A DNA stretch of 31,916 nt, taken from UBA1413 sp964349885. Its GTDB lineage: Bacteria; Bacteroidota; Bacteroidia; Bacteroidales; Prolixibacteraceae. The DNA is taken from assembly GCA_964349885.1 (NCBI GenBank), contig CAYGIQ010000011.1, forward strand, positions 1 through 31,916. The letters are read 5' to 3'. Below are positions 16,356-24,231 of the stretch, one piece after another. The notes under the pieces are model-generated. The model was not told the origin of the DNA. It saw only the letters and a list, made by a program, of their open reading frames with translations, and made no database searches. The position numbers and the translations under genes were made by a program. The first letter of the stretch is position 1, and each line of letters starts with the position of its first letter.

Positions 16356-17024
16356 ATGGATATACGAGCATTGCAAAGTGCATGGAATGCACTCTCTGCT
16401 TCAGATGTAGAAACGTCTGTTTTAACAGAGGATGAGATTAAGCGGTTGCTGTCGAGAAGGACTGTTACTTTGCTCGATCGAATAGACAAAAATATCCGTT
16501 GGAGTGTGGCTCTGGTGATGCTTTTTATTGGATTCACCTATGTAGGCGAGTTGCTTTGGGTTAGTGGCAACGAAAACCTGAGTCCAATGATGGAACGGTT
16601 GCCTATGTGGCTTATTGTTCTGAACCACGCAATCAACTTCTTAACCATACTCCTTTTTGTCCTACTGGCCATCAACTACCGAAGGGCCATCCGAAAATGC
16701 AACGAAAACACCGATCTCAGGTTGGTTCTCGAAAGGATGATTCATATTCTTTACGTATACCGACGGTTTTTTGTGTTGGCCATGGTTGTTTTTATGATGG
16801 CGTTTGCGGTGGGATTTATTGCAGGTTTCTATGATGGCCTTAACAATGGTTCAGAGGCCATCAAATCATGGTACGTTGATTTGATGGCTATAGGAATTCT
16901 TATCCTTTTTTCAATTTTACTCTATCTGCTTCTGCGCTGGTTGTTCAGGCGACTTTATGGCAATCATCTGCGAAAGCTAACCGCAACGCTTAAGGAACTC
17001 GACGAGCTCGATGGCAACGACTAA
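16356..17024 (+). CDS. Four-helix membrane protein, presumed anti-sigma partner
   Basis: The 222-residue protein has a cytoplasmic N-terminal segment (about 1-45, starting MDIRALQSAW and rich in charged residues), and four transmembrane helices near 49-69, 84-106, 138-158 and 173-196. A basic C-terminal tail (199-222) follows. It resembles the uncharacterised membrane proteins often found directly after ECF sigma genes in Bacteroidota. It lacks the single-helix FecR or zinc-binding ZAS anti-sigma layout. The stop-to-start gap is 2 bases, so it is co-expressed with the sigma factor. An anti-sigma role is inference from this position. The N-terminal segment is the part that would contact the sigma factor. 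Confidence 0.8.
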   Translation: MDIRALQSAWNALSASDVETSVLTEDEIKRLLSRRTVTLLDRIDKNIRWSVALVMLFIGFTYVGELLWVSGNENLSPMMERLPMWLIVLNHAINFLTILLFVLLAINYRRAIRKCNENTDLRLVLERMIHILYVYRRFFVLAMVVFMMAFAVGFIAGFYDGLNNGSEAIKSWYVDLMAIGILILFSILLYLLLRWLFRRLYGNHLRKLTATLKELDELDGND

Positions 17025-17031
17025 CAAATGG

Positions 17032-17105
17032 TTTTTCAAGCTTGCGGCAGTTTCTATGAAAATCGACAGGAAGGTTGTAGTTCGCTTTAAATAGTGCTTG
17101 AAAAA
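17032..17105. repeat. 10-bp inverted repeat flanking the glmM upstream region
   Basis: TTTTTCAAGC at 17032-17041 is the exact reverse complement of GCTTGAAAAA at 17096-17105, with 54 bases between. The first arm overlaps the palindrome CAAGCTTG (17037-17044). The second arm ends 7 bases before the TACTTTTG box of glmM. It could be a long-range RNA stem behind the sigma operon or two operator half-sites. Confidence 0.5.
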
Positions 17106-17112
17106 TTTGGAC

Positions 17113-17120
17113 TACTTTTG
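17113..17120 (+). promoter_or_regulatory. Candidate -7 box of the glmM promoter
   Basis: TACTTTTG matches TAnnTTTG exactly and lies 17 bases before the glmM start, giving a very short leader. No TTG lies at the ideal distance upstream (the nearest, 17098-17100, is 12 bases away), so this is a partial promoter match. Confidence 0.45.
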
Positions 17121-17137
17121 CGAAAAGCATCACAGTT

Positions 17138-18529
17138 ATGACATTGATTAAATCTATTTCGGGAATTCGTGGTACCATAGGCGGAGCTCCCGGAAACTCA
17201 CTCACACCTCCCGATATCGTTAAATTTGTCTCGGCCTATGCGGCCTGGACCAAGGCCACCAAGAAAGCGCAAAAGCACAAAATTGTGATTGGCCGCGATG
17301 CACGCATCTCCGGACCCATGGTGAATTCACTTGTAGTATCGACGTTAGCCGGTATGGGATGCGATGTTGTGGATATTGGTCTGGCGTCAACCCCAACGAC
17401 CGAAATTGCAGTGCAAGAGGAGGCTGCCGATGGTGGGATTATTATAACGGCCAGTCATAATCCCCGTGAATGGAATGCATTGAAATTGCTCAATGAACGC
17501 GGTGAATTTATTTCTGCATCCGATGGTGCAACCATCTTGCAGTTAGCAGATGCAGGCGACTTTGTATATGCTGAAATTGATGAATTGGGTAAAATCTCCA
17601 AAGTCGATTATACACAAAAACATATTGAGCGGGTAGTCTCCCTTGACCTAGTGGATGAGGTGGCAATTGCCGCGGCGGGTTTTTCCGTAGCAGTAGATGC
17701 TGTCAATTCAGTTGGGGGAATTGTTTTGCCGGCTTTACTTAAAGCGCTGGGGGTAATGAATGTTGTTGAAATCAACTGCGAACCCAACGGACAGTTTGCG
17801 CACAATCCAGAACCTCTTGCTGAGCATCTTGCCGAAACTTGCGCTTTGGTTCGCCGGTCGGGAGTAGATGTGGCTTTTGTTACCGATCCTGATGTCGATC
17901 GTCTGGCGGTTGTTTGCGAAGATGGAACCTTATTTGGCGAAGAGTATACGCTGGTTGCCGTTGCCGATTATGTACTTTCGTTGACACCTGGCCCTACTGT
18001 GTCGAATCTCTCATCGAGCAGAGCATTGAACGATGTTGCAGCATGGTATGGATGCACCTACAGTGCGGCTGCTGTAGGCGAAGTGAATGTTGTGGAGAAG
18101 ATGAAGGAGGTGAATGCAGTAATAGGAGGCGAAGGGAATGGGGGTATAATTTATCCTCCCAGTCACTATGGAAGGGATGCCCTGGTAGGAGTGGCACTTT
18201 TTTTAACACACTTGGCCCGGAGTGGAAGAACGGTTTCGGAGCTTCGAAAAACCTATCCGGAATACCATATGTCCAAGAACAAAATTGAGTTTTCGGCCGA
18301 TGTCGATGTGGATAGGATATTGCAGCGGATGGCGGAGATCTATGCCGGAAACCCTGTAAATACCATAGATGGCGTAAAAATTGATTTTGAAAATTCCTGG
18401 ATACATTTGCGAAAATCGAACACGGAACCCATCGTAAGGGTATATACCGAAGCAGCTACAGCCAAAGAGGCAGTGCGTTTGGCAAATCAAGTGATGCAGG
18501 AAATGAGGTCGGTGGAAAAAGATTCTTAG
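17138..18529 (+). CDS. glmM: Phosphoglucosamine mutase (alpha-D-phosphohexomutase family)
   Basis: The enzyme converts glucosamine 6-phosphate to glucosamine 1-phosphate, the step before UDP-GlcNAc. The 463 residues show the four-domain phosphohexomutase layout. SISGIRGTIGG (6-16) opens the protein, TASHNPREWN (104-113) has the phospho-Ser106, and DPDVDR (250-255) gives the metal ligands Asp250, Asp252 and Asp254. GEGNGG (331-336) is the sugar-binding loop, and SNTEPIVRVY near 430-440 is the phosphate-binding loop. The Bacteroidota GlmM form is typically of this kind rather than the FGTDGVRG form, so GlmM is favoured over phosphomannomutase, but the substrate is by family only. UDP-GlcNAc is the precursor for the diNAcManA module at 26.9-31.0 kb and for peptidoglycan. 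Confidence 0.85.
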   Translation: MTLIKSISGIRGTIGGAPGNSLTPPDIVKFVSAYAAWTKATKKAQKHKIVIGRDARISGPMVNSLVVSTLAGMGCDVVDIGLASTPTTEIAVQEEAADGGIIITASHNPREWNALKLLNERGEFISASDGATILQLADAGDFVYAEIDELGKISKVDYTQKHIERVVSLDLVDEVAIAAAGFSVAVDAVNSVGGIVLPALLKALGVMNVVEINCEPNGQFAHNPEPLAEHLAETCALVRRSGVDVAFVTDPDVDRLAVVCEDGTLFGEEYTLVAVADYVLSLTPGPTVSNLSSSRALNDVAAWYGCTYSAAAVGEVNVVEKMKEVNAVIGGEGNGGIIYPPSHYGRDALVGVALFLTHLARSGRTVSELRKTYPEYHMSKNKIEFSADVDVDRILQRMAEIYAGNPVNTIDGVKIDFENSWIHLRKSNTEPIVRVYTEAATAKEAVRLANQVMQEMRSVEKDS

Positions 18530-18556
18530 CGCACAGAACCAATCACATAGAGTACT

Positions 18557-18574
18557 GCCGTTTCTTACAACGGC
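18557..18574 (+). other. Small hairpin after glmM
   Basis: GCCGTT (18557-18562), a 6-base loop and AACGGC (18569-18574) form a perfect 6-bp stem 27 bases after the glmM stop. No T-run follows, so it is at best a weak terminator or an mRNA 3' stabiliser. Confidence 0.3.
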
Positions 18575-18643
18575 TGCACGAATGTTGTCTGTTGCCTCCT
18601 GACGGGTTTTTATCGGTAACACCGAAAGATTATCGTCATTATG

Positions 18644-18672
18644 TTGGATTATTCTCAGAAAGTGTATTTTTG
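18644..18672 (+). promoter_or_regulatory. Candidate promoter of the O-antigen ligase gene, with a second -7 box
   Basis: TTG (18644-18646), 18 bases, then TATTTTTG (18665-18672) match the Bacteroidota promoter well. A second identical TATTTTTG follows at 18678-18685. Transcription would begin near 18680, leaving a leader of about 100 bases before the start at 18782. Confidence 0.55.
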
Positions 18673-18781
18673 CTTTGTATTTTTGCCAATCAAGGTTATG
18701 CTGTTCATTATATGATATTTAGAACGAACACAACCGAAAGAAATAGCATAAGAGTATTTTCCCTTATTAAACCAACCATAC

Positions 18782-21172
18782 ATGTCGCGTAAAAAGAAAA
18801 ATCAAGAAAAGGGCAAACTGGCAGCAATGGATATTCAACCCATTGATGTTCTGCTGGGGACTATACTGACAGTATACATTTTAATCCCCACTTTTGCCCC
18901 CAATCTGATGTCGATCGACACCAACACCACCAAATTTCTGGCCCTGTCGATGGTTAATTTGGCGGTCTTTGTTTTGTTAATTACCCACAAGCGCATCAAC
19001 CTGCAGTCAGGGTTTTTTACCCGTTTTTTTATAACCAGAATTGGGATGGCCTACACTGGGTTTATGGTGGTTTCTTTGCTTTCGTTTACTCAAGCCATCA
19101 ACCTGTTGGAGTCGTTGATTGCTTTTGCCAAATCGTTTACAATTTTTGCTGCTGCCCTCAATTTGGGTCTGATTCTGATATTTAACATGCGGCTCATCAA
19201 GTGGGTAGTATTTGTAATGACCTCGCTGCTGATAGTAGATGCGGTTATGGTGTTCGACAATATAGGCAAGTTCATTGACGGATTGGTTGCTGGAATCTCA
19301 GACATTAAAACGGTATACTCCAATAAAAACATTTTGGCTTCTGCCATTTATGTCAAACTCCCTTTTGCCATCTGGCTTATGGTGTTTGAGCGGAGATGGG
19401 CCAAGTATTATGGCTGGGTGGCTTTGACGATGGGTTTAACGGCAACCTTTTTTATGTCGACCCGTGCCTTCTATCTGGGCTTAATTCTGTTGTCGCTGGT
19501 TTTTGTGGCGTATTCGTTAATGCTTTATTTCCGGTCGAGGCAGAAGATGGCCCTGAAAAACATGGGTGCCTACCTAATTGCCCTTGCCCTTGCCTACGGC
19601 TCTTTCTCGTTTGTGCAGCAGTTTTTGTATCCCAAAACGCAGAGTGATGGTTACTCGGCTGGAGTCGCCGAGCGACTTGCAACGGTGGTAGATACCGAAG
19701 CCAACATCTTGCGCCTCGACTCTTGGCGGTGGTCAATCGAACTTATCAAAGAGAATCCGTTGTTGGGCGTGGGTGTCGGAAACTGGAAGATCGACATACT
19801 GAAGCACGAGAATCAGAAGAATCCCGGATTTATCTACCTCTACAAGGCGCACAACGATTTTCTGGAAACGACCTCCGAGACCGGAATCCCCGGGGGTCTA
19901 TTGTACATTTCGATATACCTGCTCATACTCACCAGCTTTTTCAGGCATTATCTTCGGAAGGGTGATGACCCGGGAGACCTATTAAGGTTTCTTTTCCTTG
20001 GTTTTGCAGGAGTAGCGTTTTTCAGTATCGATGCATTCTTTAACTTCCCGCACGACCGGCCCGAAATTATGCTGCTCTATGCAATGTTCGTTGCCACCAG
20101 TATTGCCGCAGCCTACCACGGCAACTTGGCTGTAAACTTTGGCACCGAGCCTGAAATGAAACCGGCCTTTATCAAAACTCCCTGGTTCGGTGTTGCAGCC
20201 AAGGGGCTTGCTATCATCGTAATGACAGGTTCAATCTATGTGCTGTACATCAACTTCCTGTCATCCAAGGTTCAACGTATTGTATTTCAGGAAATAAAGG
20301 CTGGAACACTGCAAGAAAAGTCGGAGCGGATTATTCGGGAATTTCCCGCCCTCCCAAACCTGAGTGTTTGGGGAGAATCAGTGGCCACTCTAAAAACCCG
20401 TTATCTGATCAACGAAAGTAAAAATGTGGAGGCCATCGAAATGTTGCGCAACGACCATGCGACCCCTTGGGATGCACGCCGTGAATTTTTTATGGCTATG
20501 GCATACAACAATATGGCAGAGTACGACAGTGCCCTGCATTATGCTGTCTTAACCCAGCAACTTAAACCCAACTATTTCAGCAATATTCACCTCACTGTTT
20601 CGCTCTACGAACGAATGGGAGAGTTGGACAATGCAGTGGGGGTGGTCGAAAAATTTCTTGAGAATTACAAAATCGAAAGCAAGGCCTACATTGTCGCGAG
20701 TCAGCTCTATATTAATCAGAACAACCTCGATAAAGCCTTGGAGCTTCTGACCGAAGGAATGGAAAACCTACCTTCCGATTCACTGATTATTAATCAGCAC
20801 CAGTTTGTGACCCAGCGAATATTTGTCGAATCGCATCTGCCAGTTTACAACGAAGGAGCTGCTCACTATCAGGCCCAACGCTACCGACAGGCCATTGAGG
20901 TACTTACCCGTTTTCTGGAGCAGGTTCCCGACAATGAGAATGGGATTCAACTTCGCTCTTACTCCTATTACTTTACCAATCAGTATCAGCTTTGTATCGA
21001 CGACATCGATAAGTTTATGACCCTTAACGGTGATAATGGGGCGATGATTAACCTGCGAGGGGTTTGTTACAGGATGTTGGAGCAACATGAGCTTGCATGC
21101 GCCGACTTTAAACTCGCCATGGAAAAGGGCGACGGCAGTGGTAAGGTTAATTTCGAGCAGTTTTGTAATTGA
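18782..21172 (+). CDS. O-antigen ligase/polymerase (Wzy_C family) with C-terminal TPR region
   Basis: The 796-residue membrane protein has an N-terminal polytopic part of about 12 helices (residues 18-495). It bears the O-antigen ligase signatures: STRAFYLGL (226-234), the DSWRWSIELIKENPLLGVG loop (313-331), and AHNDFLETTSETGIPGG (356-372) with a conserved His357 in the large periplasmic loop. After the last helix (about 474-493) comes a 300-residue part of TPR-like helical repeats (from about 530; for example AYNNMAEYDSALHYAVL and QRYRQAIEVLTRFLE). Enzymes of this family either attach O-antigen to lipid A-core, polymerise it, or attach glycans to proteins; which applies here cannot be told. 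It overlaps the glycosylase gene on the other strand by 26 bases at the 3' ends. Its position before YfhO and Wzx genes supports a glycan role. Confidence 0.88.
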   Translation: MSRKKKNQEKGKLAAMDIQPIDVLLGTILTVYILIPTFAPNLMSIDTNTTKFLALSMVNLAVFVLLITHKRINLQSGFFTRFFITRIGMAYTGFMVVSLLSFTQAINLLESLIAFAKSFTIFAAALNLGLILIFNMRLIKWVVFVMTSLLIVDAVMVFDNIGKFIDGLVAGISDIKTVYSNKNILASAIYVKLPFAIWLMVFERRWAKYYGWVALTMGLTATFFMSTRAFYLGLILLSLVFVAYSLMLYFRSRQKMALKNMGAYLIALALAYGSFSFVQQFLYPKTQSDGYSAGVAERLATVVDTEANILRLDSWRWSIELIKENPLLGVGVGNWKIDILKHENQKNPGFIYLYKAHNDFLETTSETGIPGGLLYISIYLLILTSFFRHYLRKGDDPGDLLRFLFLGFAGVAFFSIDAFFNFPHDRPEIMLLYAMFVATSIAAAYHGNLAVNFGTEPEMKPAFIKTPWFGVAAKGLAIIVMTGSIYVLYINFLSSKVQRIVFQEIKAGTLQEKSERIIREFPALPNLSVWGESVATLKTRYLINESKNVEAIEMLRNDHATPWDARREFFMAMAYNNMAEYDSALHYAVLTQQLKPNYFSNIHLTVSLYERMGELDNAVGVVEKFLENYKIESKAYIVASQLYINQNNLDKALELLTEGMENLPSDSLIINQHQFVTQRIFVESHLPVYNEGAAHYQAQRYRQAIEVLTRFLEQVPDNENGIQLRSYSYYFTNQYQLCIDDIDKFMTLNGDNGAMINLRGVCYRMLEQHELACADFKLAMEKGDGSGKVNFEQFCN

Positions 21173-21698
21173 GGTTTTCATACTCTGACCTGAAACGCCA
21201 GGGTTTGCTGACCCATGGCTCTCCTGCATAATCGATACCTACACGCTTGTGGGTTGAATGGTTTACTATTTCGGAGGCATCGCCCTCTATCCAGATGCGG
21301 TTGCTTAGCGCAAGACTCTCTCCATAGAACGATTTGTCGATTTGCAGGAGTCGTCCAACCCTACCTGGACCAATTACTTCATTAATGCCCCTGATGAGCA
21401 CCGCCGAGGCATTGTTTTCAGTATCTGCCACTATGTTTAGCATCCAGTAGATACCGTAAATAAGGTACACATAAAGAAATCCAGCTGGACCGAACATCGC
21501 TTGTGTGCGGGGTGTTAATCCTTTGCTGGCATGGCAAGCCAAATCTTCTATTCCCCTATAGGCTTCCGTTTCGGTAATACAAAACCTTCCAACAGTTCCG
21601 TCGGGGTATACCCTTACCAAAGTTTTTCCTAACATACAGGGGGCTACCTGGAGTACATCGCGGTTGAAAAATTCTGTTGTAAGCCGCGCTTCACTCAT
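21147..21698 (-). CDS. 3-methyladenine DNA glycosylase (AAG/MPG family)
   Basis: The 183-residue enzyme removes alkylated purines, such as 3-methyladenine, from DNA for base excision repair. TETEAYRG (42-49) carries the catalytic Glu45 and base-stacking Tyr47. LTPRTQAMFG (61-70) and GFLYVYLIYGIYWMLNIV (73-90) match the AAG core, including the Tyr that intercalates into DNA. LIRGINEVIGPGRVG (101-115) is the usual following part. The family is typically 180-210 residues, so the length is normal. The start overlaps the stop of the YfhO gene by 4 bases (21695-21698), so the gene is translated by coupling after yfhO. Its 3' end overlaps the convergent ligase gene. Confidence 0.93.
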   Translation of the reverse strand: MSEARLTTEFFNRDVLQVAPCMLGKTLVRVYPDGTVGRFCITETEAYRGIEDLACHASKGLTPRTQAMFGPAGFLYVYLIYGIYWMLNIVADTENNASAVLIRGINEVIGPGRVGRLLQIDKSFYGESLALSNRIWIEGDASEIVNHSTHKRVGIDYAGEPWVSKPWRFRSEYENLNYKTARN

Positions 21699-24163
21699 TT
21701 TTTAATCGCCGCTATCAGTTTATTTCTATTTTCAAAAAGAAAATAGGCAGCGATAAGCAGCAAAAGCAGAAGGGACCCTATGCGCGAAACGACATTGCCC
21801 AGCATAAAGGATTGAGGTTCGAATTTAAAATCTATTGTTCCTTGTCCGGCGGGCAGTAACATTCCCCTTAGAACATAGTTGGCTCTAAAATGAGGCACAG
21901 GTTCCCCATCGATATAGGCTTTCCAACCCTTTGGGTAGTATATCTCCGAGAAAAGAGCCAATTGGCTGGTAGCCGATCGATAGCTATAGGTTAGATGGTT
22001 GGGTTGATAGCTGGTGAGCCCGATGGAAGACAAAGGGTCAAATACAGGATGAAACCCATCAAGCTGCTCCCCAAAACGACGGTCAATCAGAGCTGTTTTA
22101 GCAGGATCGATGCTCAAAAGACTTTCTAGCTCAGCATCGGCATTCTGCACCATTTCATAGCTGTTTACAAACCAAGCATTTCCCAAAGCGAACCGGTTGA
22201 TCAGCGGTGGACTGTTTACATCGTAAATAATATAGCGGGCGTTCATCATGTTGAGGGCTCGTAGACCGGCAAAAATTTCGTAATCCGAAGCTTGCGACTG
22301 CAAGGCTTCGATCATCTGTTCGATTTCGGGCGAGAAATGGTAATCAATCATCTCCTGATAACGTCGCAATTTTGCTGCATGGTAGCCTCCAAGGTTTTGG
22401 TGAAAATAGGAAGCCCTTGAATCGGCCCATGGATTTTGTAAGGGAAGCACTCTGTAGCTAAGGTCGCTGTCTTTTAGTATTTCAAGGTCGGCAGTAGTAG
22501 GCTGATAATAGGCTGCTGCATCGCGGCGTGTAGCGAAATTGTCGTTGTTTAGGTAGCGTTTGTCTACCATCCACAAATCGGCTAGGATTAGCACTCCCAG
22601 CATACCCCATACAATGGCCGTCTTTATTTTCTTCTTTTGCCATAACATCAACCCAACCGCGGCCAAAGCGATAAAGAAAAAGGAGCGTAAGGCATCGTTT
22701 CGAAGTAGGTTTCTGCGGTCGTATTCAGCTGCCGTTGCCAGCCAGTCGGGGTAAGCCCCGTCAAATGGAGCCGAAAAGTCGCCCGACAATCCGGGCAGCA
22801 AAGCAAACAGCAAGGCAATTCCCCCCGTCAGGCCAAATGCCCAGAAAATCGATTTTTGCAGGTGACGAGGTTCTGTTTTTCCCGAGAAAATTTGCTGAAG
22901 TGCAATGAATGCAAGGAGGGGCAGTGTAAAACCGGCGATGATCAGCGTCATTTCAGGCGCTCTGAATTTGTTGTAGAGGGGCAAGTAATCGAGCAAGAAG
23001 TTGGTTAGGGGCATAACGTATTTTCCCCATGAGAGCACAACAGATATTACCGTGGCAGCCAGCAACCACCACTTGTCGGGGCCTTTAACGATAAAAAGAC
23101 CCAGCACAAAAAGAAACAGGATGATGGCCCCTGCGTAGTATGGGCCACTGGTGAAAGGTTTATCACCATGGTACATTATAATTTGATTGATTACCTGCCT
23201 TGGGTTTTCGACACCATAACTGGTCAGGGACTCAAAGCTTGCGGAGTTAACTCCCGGATTGGTAGTGTGGCTTCCCCCTTTATAGTTGGGAATGAGAAAG
23301 GTGAGGGTTTCGTCGATGCCCTGACTCCATTGCACCACATAGCTTTTGTCGAGCCCCGAAGTGCGGTTTTCTGAATGGGTACTCAGTTCAGATGGGCCCC
23401 TGATGGTGTCTTTGGAGTATTCGTAACTCGTGTAGAGATAGGAAAAATTAACTGCAATGGCTATGAGTGCTCCGGCAAACAGGGCAAGAGTTGAGGTTAA
23501 AAACCGGGGCAGAAGTTTTTCTCTCCAGGCATTGATCAGTTCCGAAATCCCAAAAACCAGAAGGGAGAGCAGCCCATAATAGGTAATCTGAGGGTGACCG
23601 GCCATAATCTCGAACGAAAGGCCCACCGCAAAAAGCAGAGCCCCCTTCCATACATTAACCCGGTAAGCGTACAAAACGCCAGCCATAACAATCATAAGGT
23701 ACCCAATGGCATAAGCCTTGGAGTTATGACCGGCCGAAATAATAATGAGGTGGTAAGAGCTGAATCCAAAGGCAAGGGCACCCGCAACCGACAACCAGCG
23801 GTTGATGCGCAATGCGTTGAGCAGAATGTAAAAACCTGCCATGAGTAATATTAACATTGCGGCAGGATGCAGCAGAGATAAAACCGTCGATTGTATCCGG
23901 GTGAGTAGGTTGGCCGAATAGACAACAGAAATCATATAGCCCGGCATGCCGCCAAACATTGCGTTGGTCCAGACGGCCTCCTCTCCGTTTGCCTCACGGT
24001 AATCGATAAGCTCTTTTGCCATGCCTGCGTGGCTCTGAATATCGTGGGTTACAAGTGTTTTTCCTTCCAAAAGCGGGAACATATAGCCATAGGCCAAGGC
24101 CACGAACAACAAGGCGACCAGCGCATGAAAGCCCATTCGGCGCAGCCAGTTCGGTTTTTCCAT
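21695..24163 (-). CDS. YfhO family multi-pass membrane protein
   Basis: The 822-residue protein has about 12 transmembrane helices in residues 10-540, a soluble extracytoplasmic region (about 545-785) and one last helix (about 793-811) with a short basic tail. It is a YfhO-family (PF09586-type) GT-C-fold-like protein. THDIQSH near 39-45, with Asp41, and FGGMPGYM (70-77) in the first periplasmic loop match the family, and the Asp is where GT-C enzymes bind metal. In Gram-positives YfhO acts in lipoteichoic acid glycosylation; in Bacteroidota the function is not established. It is translationally coupled to the glycosylase behind it and divergent from the flippase, with only 68 bases between their start codons. 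Position suggests a role in surface glycan or lipid glycosylation. Confidence 0.85.
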   Translation of the reverse strand: MEKPNWLRRMGFHALVALLFVALAYGYMFPLLEGKTLVTHDIQSHAGMAKELIDYREANGEEAVWTNAMFGGMPGYMISVVYSANLLTRIQSTVLSLLHPAAMLILLMAGFYILLNALRINRWLSVAGALAFGFSSYHLIIISAGHNSKAYAIGYLMIVMAGVLYAYRVNVWKGALLFAVGLSFEIMAGHPQITYYGLLSLLVFGISELINAWREKLLPRFLTSTLALFAGALIAIAVNFSYLYTSYEYSKDTIRGPSELSTHSENRTSGLDKSYVVQWSQGIDETLTFLIPNYKGGSHTTNPGVNSASFESLTSYGVENPRQVINQIIMYHGDKPFTSGPYYAGAIILFLFVLGLFIVKGPDKWWLLAATVISVVLSWGKYVMPLTNFLLDYLPLYNKFRAPEMTLIIAGFTLPLLAFIALQQIFSGKTEPRHLQKSIFWAFGLTGGIALLFALLPGLSGDFSAPFDGAYPDWLATAAEYDRRNLLRNDALRSFFFIALAAVGLMLWQKKKIKTAIVWGMLGVLILADLWMVDKRYLNNDNFATRRDAAAYYQPTTADLEILKDSDLSYRVLPLQNPWADSRASYFHQNLGGYHAAKLRRYQEMIDYHFSPEIEQMIEALQSQASDYEIFAGLRALNMMNARYIIYDVNSPPLINRFALGNAWFVNSYEMVQNADAELESLLSIDPAKTALIDRRFGEQLDGFHPVFDPLSSIGLTSYQPNHLTYSYRSATSQLALFSEIYYPKGWKAYIDGEPVPHFRANYVLRGMLLPAGQGTIDFKFEPQSFMLGNVVSRIGSLLLLLLIAAYFLFENRNKLIAAIKK

Positions 24164-24194
24164 GATAATGAATAATTTAAACTTGCGTGTCGGG

Positions 24195-24202
24195 CAAAAA
24201 TA
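24195..24202 (-). promoter_or_regulatory. Candidate -7 box of the YfhO gene
   Basis: On the minus strand this reads TATTTTTG, an exact TAnnTTTG match, 31 bases before the YfhO start. No TTG is seen at the right distance, so the call is weak. Confidence 0.35.
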
Positions 24203-24212
24203 GAGAATTTAT

Positions 24213-24220
24213 TAGCTTTG
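24213..24220 (+). promoter_or_regulatory. Candidate -7 box of the flippase gene
   Basis: TAGCTTTG matches TAnnTTTG and lies 11 bases before the chosen flippase start at 24232. A start at 24187 would place this box inside the gene, which is one reason to prefer 24232. No good upstream TTG is seen. Confidence 0.4.
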
Positions 24221-24231
24221 AACCTACAATT

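Noticed and set aside
24187..24231. Start at 24187 for the flippase
   Set aside because: It would place the TAGCTTTG box inside the gene and adds residues unlike Wzx N-termini, which begin just before the first helix.
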